The translations under genes and the position numbers were made by a program. A DNA stretch of 64,000 bases from contig KB722736.1 in NCBI GenBank assembly GCA_000349905.1, forward strand, positions 186,001 to 250,000, read 5' to 3'. The stretch is from Volvariella volvacea V23. Its lineage: Eukaryota > Basidiomycota > Agaricomycetes > Agaricales > Pluteaceae. Shown in pieces: positions 60,141 through 64,000 of this stretch (positions within the stretch are counted from its first letter, which is position 1; each line of letters starts with the position of its first letter). The notes beneath the pieces are model-generated. The model searched no databases and was not told the origin of the DNA. It saw only the letters and a program-made list of their open reading frames with translations.

Positions 60141-61403
60141 TTAACTCAGGTAAAGATTAGCCGGGAAGCGGACGTGCTTATCAACTCTCCACCCTCCTGC
60201 GTTATATGCCAAATCGTTTACTATCATCTGAACAGGACCAAACCCTCCCTTCCCATCGTTGAATGCCACCAGTATTCCATTACCGCCGAAACCGATGATA
60301 TCCGCACGCCCATCTCCAGTAAGATCAACCGCAAACCTTGGGTGGTTTTCAACGCGCCAACCGGAGTTGTATCCAAAGTCTCGAATCACCAGTTTTGGTG
60401 GCTGGAATGTACCGTCACCATTGCCGTAGGAAACATAAACACCCGGATCGCCAAAGCCGATAATATCAGCGCGCCCATTACCTGTGAGGTCGGCAAGGAG
60501 TCTGACATGCTTTTCGACACGCCAACCATCATTATAGGCAAAGACGTTAAGGACCCTCGAGGAGGGATGGAAGGTACCATCACCCTTGTTCAGCGCGACA
60601 TACACCCCGGGATCTCCAAAGCCAATGATGTCCACCCTACCATCTCCCGTCAAATCGGCAACGCATCGCACGTGCTTTTCCACGCGCCATGTCTTGCTAT
60701 AGCAGAAGGTATCGCTGACGACCTGAGGTTTCCCAAAGGAGCCTTCACGATTGTTGATCGCAACATAAGTCGCATTCTCCCCGAACCCAATGATATCGGG
60801 ATACCCATCGCCATTGAGATCAGCAAGAAAGCGGACATGCTTCTCGATCCTCCATCCCGAATTATAACCAAAATCGGCGAGTGCGAGGTACGTTCTACCA
60901 AAATCCCCCTTGCCGTTGTTCCGCGAAACCAGAACGCCAGTATCGCCAAATCCCACAATGTCCGCTCTGCCCGTTTTCCTGAGATCGCACAAGAAACGAA
61001 GATGCTTCTCGATGCGCCAGACGCCTGCATTGTATCCAAAATCTTGAAGAACCAACTTTGGCTGCTGGAAGATGCTGTCATTGTTATTAAAGGCGATGAT
61101 GACGCCGCCATCCCCGAAGCCGACTATGTCTCCTGTGCCGGTGCCAGTCATGTCGGCCACGAGACGGAGGTGCTTCTCTGTCCTCCAGCCGCCAGCGGAA
61201 TAGGCAAAGTCGTTGATGACCAGCTGTGGCCTGAGGTTGATGGAATTGCGGACGATGATGACACCTCCGTCACCGAAACCAACAATGTCGGCACGGCCAT
61301 TGGGACGAGTAGGGGGTACTAGAATCGAATACGAATATATAGTGAGTAAGAGTAAAACGACAGCGACAATGTACCCACCCGCATTTTGACCAGGTGTCGT
61401 CAT
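60141..61403 (-). CDS. PVL-like seven-bladed beta-propeller lectin (FG-GAP/VCBS repeats)
   Basis: Two exons, 61403-61379 and 61318-60141, give 400 residues, about the length of Psathyrella velutina lectin, which binds GlcNAc and sialic-acid glycans. Seven repeats of about 55 residues each carry GW/TWRxEKHxRF, a Ca-binding loop such as DLTGDGRADIIGFG, GV(Y/L)V and a loop like NKGDGTF. One repeat has the variant DLRKTGRADIVGFG, and the protein ends ANLYLS. If the 60-nt intron (61378-61319, donor GTGGGT, acceptor TTCTAG) is left unspliced, it stays open and adds a false membrane helix. Spliced, there is no signal peptide or membrane segment, as in cytoplasmic mushroom lectins. A role in defence against fungivores is plausible from the family, not shown here. 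Confidence 0.88.
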   Translation of the reverse strand: MTTPGQNAGGYIVAVVLLLLTIYSYSILVPPTRPNGRADIVGFGDGGVIIVRNSINLRPQLVINDFAYSAGGWRTEKHLRLVADMTGTGTGDIVGFGDGGVIIAFNNNDSIFQQPKLVLQDFGYNAGVWRIEKHLRFLCDLRKTGRADIVGFGDTGVLVSRNNGKGDFGRTYLALADFGYNSGWRIEKHVRFLADLNGDGYPDIIGFGENATYVAINNREGSFGKPQVVSDTFCYSKTWRVEKHVRCVADLTGDGRVDIIGFGDPGVYVALNKGDGTFHPSSRVLNVFAYNDGWRVEKHVRLLADLTGNGRADIIGFGDPGVYVSYGNGDGTFQPPKLVIRDFGYNSGWRVENHPRFAVDLTGDGRADIIGFGGNGILVAFNDGKGGFGPVQMIVNDLAYNAGGWRVDKHVRFPANLYLS

Positions 61404-62632
61404 CTTTCAGGCTTCAATCGCTTGTGAGGATGCGGGGGATTTACGACTTGACTAAAGAATGCGACAGAATGAAGATATACTTATACGAAATGAAAGCGGA
61501 CTCGTGATCCTCAAGTATTGAATGCATACTGTCAAAAGTCGTCCCCAGATGATAACTAGGAGATTGTTCAACACCGGATTCCAGAATGATGAAACGACGG
61601 CAAGACCCTGGAAAGCAATCCAAATAGAGCTAAGAGTGAGAACCCTCCACATTATCCGATAGAATCAGACTCATTTTGTTATTGAAATCAACATCCTCTT
61701 GGCGCAATCTGACATACGGATTGGTGTGCACCCTGGCTTTACGTGCTTTAATAGAATGAACTGCAATCATGAGTTCAGGGATTTGCCCTGCAAAGAATCG
61801 GACAAGCAACTATTGGTGTTACCATTCTATCCGGCTGTCAAGCTCAAGTCCGGCATATGAAAGCATGCATGATTGTTACTTCGAACTCGTGGGGTTCGGC
61901 CGGTGCAATACCTTGCTCGACCTCTTCGCTCTTTCTGACCCATCGCCTTAGAGATCAGCTATCAGCCATTGCGACGCTTCGAGTCATGAAATCCGTATGT
62001 TGGCTTCAATACTTCCTGGCATCGAGTACTATCAATACAGAAATTCCACTACACTTTCGCTTCATGGCGTGTTCATCCTCGTGTGTACTTATCTCCATCT
62101 TCATGATTGCTTCCGAGTCCATAAAGGAAACTGAATTGCTTGATCCAAACCTTATTAGGAGCTACAAACGGCCTACCCGGCCATCACCTTTACGAGCGCA
62201 AAAGTTTCTTCGAGCAGGGTCTGGTGTGATTCTTACCTGACACCGGTGTGAATACTGTTGCCATCGTCAATTGGCAGTATTATTGCTTTTATTATGTCTC
62301 GTTCCAAAACGCCAACGAAAGGAATACAAGATCAGGACTTGCGATTGTCTCCCGTAAGTGTGGGTCATAGTACCCTTGCGTCTTCAGAGACATTGCTATT
62401 GCAATGGGCGAAGTGAGCACCCGACAAGATGCATATTGGATACACAAATGCGTTTTCCCACTCGCGTTGAAATGCACATGAAATTCCAGAGTTAAGCACA
62501 GTAAAAAAAAAGTGTGTTGATTTAATAGGATGGTCACGCGTAATATTAAGGGCTACCATAGCTATCACCCGTAATGTCCATTTATTTTTGGTAGGGCTTG
62601 GGCGAAATGATACGTTAACACAGCTGTGTACG
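61404..62632. other. intergenic, no gene recognised
   Basis: It holds the lectin promoter and the region beyond the 3' end of copy 12. A minus-strand frame at 61452-61652 is hydrophobic (TLSSIWIAFQGLAVVSSF) but matches no family exon well enough to call. The plus frame at 61857-62240 is unrecognised. Confidence 0.45.
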
Positions 62633-64000
62633 TCACTTAGTGACAACTAGGGTGTTTTCGTTCACGGCTCCATTGCCAGATAAGTGCCTCCGGCCATTGA
62701 GCGATGCCAACAGAGTTATCGTATACCTATGAAAAATACCATGACCGAAATGAGTACTGATTACTACGCAAACAATAGTCAGAGACCTACAATCTGTGAA
62801 TTGAGAGCAACCTGCAAGTGCAAGAAGTGTAATTCAGGGGTGATAATGGAATCTCGAGGGGAGAAAATGGGAACTTACAGAACTATAAATAGTGGGGTTC
62901 TTGGGTCGTGCAGAAAGAGAGCCAAGGTCATAGCCGTAACCAAAGTAATCACGGCACCTGATTCGAAGCACCTGAAGATAATTTCGCTCACCCGGCTATT
63001 GAGGGAACCAATGGCTGCGGTTTTGGCACGCCAAAGCTGTGATCATTGCAGGTGCGCGTGTCAACAACAGTGTCAATGAGCACACTGAATATGTGCGATG
63101 CAAGGAGGAAATGAGACGTGGACTCACAAGAATGATCATGTTGATTGTGATAATGATATCGCATACTAATGTAAGTATAAAGTATGTCTGTCCTTTGGCA
63201 TCAGATCCAACGTCAGTGGAACGATATGAGTAATATATGCATACCGGGACTACATAGATACCGGTGATTACTCGCAGTGGGGTCTTGCGGCCCTGCAAGA
63301 ACTTGATTGTGATAGGACCAAGCTTGATGCAAGTGGAAGGTGATAACCAATGACCGGATGAGAAATCTGAAGGCCTTGGTTGCAGCAAAAATGCCCAGAA
63401 TTCCTCCCATTAAAGCAAGCTATTGAATGATTCAGGACCGGTAGGAATATAAGACCTGTGTGTTCTATAACTTACTATGACGATTACTAGGGCCATGATG
63501 CCTCCCTTTAAAGACATCCCAGATAGCTTCCATATTCTCCTACAGTATCGTTAGAACCATTACTTCTGGTATCTATCTGAAACACGCACAGTGCAAGGAA
63601 TATCTGAACAATGCTTGCCACTCCATGTCCGCACAATCAGAACGATAGCAGACAGAAGAATTTAAGTTAAAATAATCACGACTAACATACCTAATTCAGT
63701 GAATGCAGGAAAGGTAGCAGTAGTCCAATGCTTACGGCCATGTTGCAGAACGGATGATGTGCCCCAGCCTTCTACAGTATACACCCATACACCATGAGCC
63801 GTGACTAGGGTAAAGCCACTCTCTAGTATGCACAAAATGCCAACTGTTTTTTGGTGCATTAGTCAAAGTCGAACTCGAGATCATCAGAATGGGCACACCT
63901 ATACAACGGAGCCACACAGGGTCTTTGGGTTGTTTAGCTGCGGTAGCAGGGACCGTGTAATAGGTATCTTGAAAACATTTGGGTTAGCACACAAATTGGA
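62633..64000 (-). CDS. DUF6534-type multi-pass membrane protein, copy 12 (5' end beyond window)
   Basis: Exons 4-13 are visible. Exon 4 has YYTVPATAAKQPKDP and WLRCI; exon 5 has GILCILESGFTLVTAHGVW and ATFPAFTEL. ASIVQIFLA, RIWKLSGMSLKGG, LALMGGILGIFAATK, FLQGRKTPLRVIT and the helix exon CDIIITINMIIL follow. Exon 11 is LWRAKTAAIGSLNSRVSEII, exon 12 LLSIHRL and the last exon YTITLLASLNGRRHL, with a 20-residue tail stopping at 62633-62635. After ...FAATK the usual GT donor reads GC (AAG|GCCTTC), so that intron would have to be GC..AG or is damaged. Otherwise phases match. It is closest to copy 7 in exons 11-13. Confidence 0.75.

Noticed and set aside
60174..61322. 382-codon open frame on the strand opposite the lectin
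   Set aside because: It is the shadow of the repetitive lectin coding sequence; no independent protein features.
61319..61378. Signal anchor of the lectin
   Set aside because: Better explained as an in-frame intron with good splice signals; splicing restores the PVL-like N-terminus and length.
61452..61652. Hydrophobic minus-strand frame as a DUF6534-type relic
   Set aside because: Hydrophobic, but it lacks the exon borders and signature residues seen in true copies.

Overview
This is a eukaryotic window and reads as a basidiomycete (Agaricomycete-type) fungus. Genes are broken by many 45-90 nt introns with GT..AG (occasionally GC..AG) borders. The gene content also fits: a large family of DUF6534-type multi-pass membrane proteins, a Psathyrella-velutina-type seven-bladed lectin, and a secreted alpha-amylase with a C-terminal starch-binding domain. 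One 100-N assembly gap lies at 43630-43729. All exon models were made by hand from splice signals, reading frame and family resemblance; no database was searched.

Layout. About 0-28.5 kb and 43-51 kb, plus the right edge, are a multigene cluster of one DUF6534-like family. I find eleven copies whose visible exons are open: + strand <1-1182, 3679-5134, 7403-8964, 10588-12203, 43091-44906, 46636-48313 and 49213-50967; - strand 12771-14821, 23154-24778, 26617-28345 and 62633->64000. There is also one clear pseudogene (19231-22045, -) and several exon-sized relics. Complete copies share a 13-exon plan with tiny first and second exons, the same intron phases, a TATTTAA-like box about 90-116 bp before the ATG and, in six copies, a longer conserved block about 240-310 bp before the ATG. 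A ChaC-type gamma-glutamylcyclotransferase gene (5570-6755, -) sits inside the left part of the array.

Between the two arrays lies a 1416-residue gene (29301-33764, -). Its product looks like a fusion of three alpha-helical pore-forming-toxin-like modules behind a beta-propeller-like N-terminal region. A 3' fragment of a paralogue lies at 52173-52343, at the edge of a rearranged repeat that is also found at 37-38 kb. Conserved core-type genes follow: a short-chain dehydrogenase (39143-40207), a branched-chain 2-oxoacid dehydrogenase E2 subunit (40538-42414, with an apparent 1-nt frameshift), an alpha-amylase with CBM20 (52547-55199, 17 exons), a PEBP/TFS1-like protein (56185-56930), checkpoint kinase Chk1 (57481-59752) and the PVL-like lectin (60141-61403).

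The core genes look single-copy and are not obviously linked in function. The membrane-protein array is what makes the region unusual: it shows local duplication in both orientations, conserved upstream elements, ongoing decay and internal minisatellite growth. The most notable single gene is the three-module pore-former-like protein. The PVL-like lectin is another carbohydrate-binding candidate defence protein on the same contig, but a shared role is only a guess.
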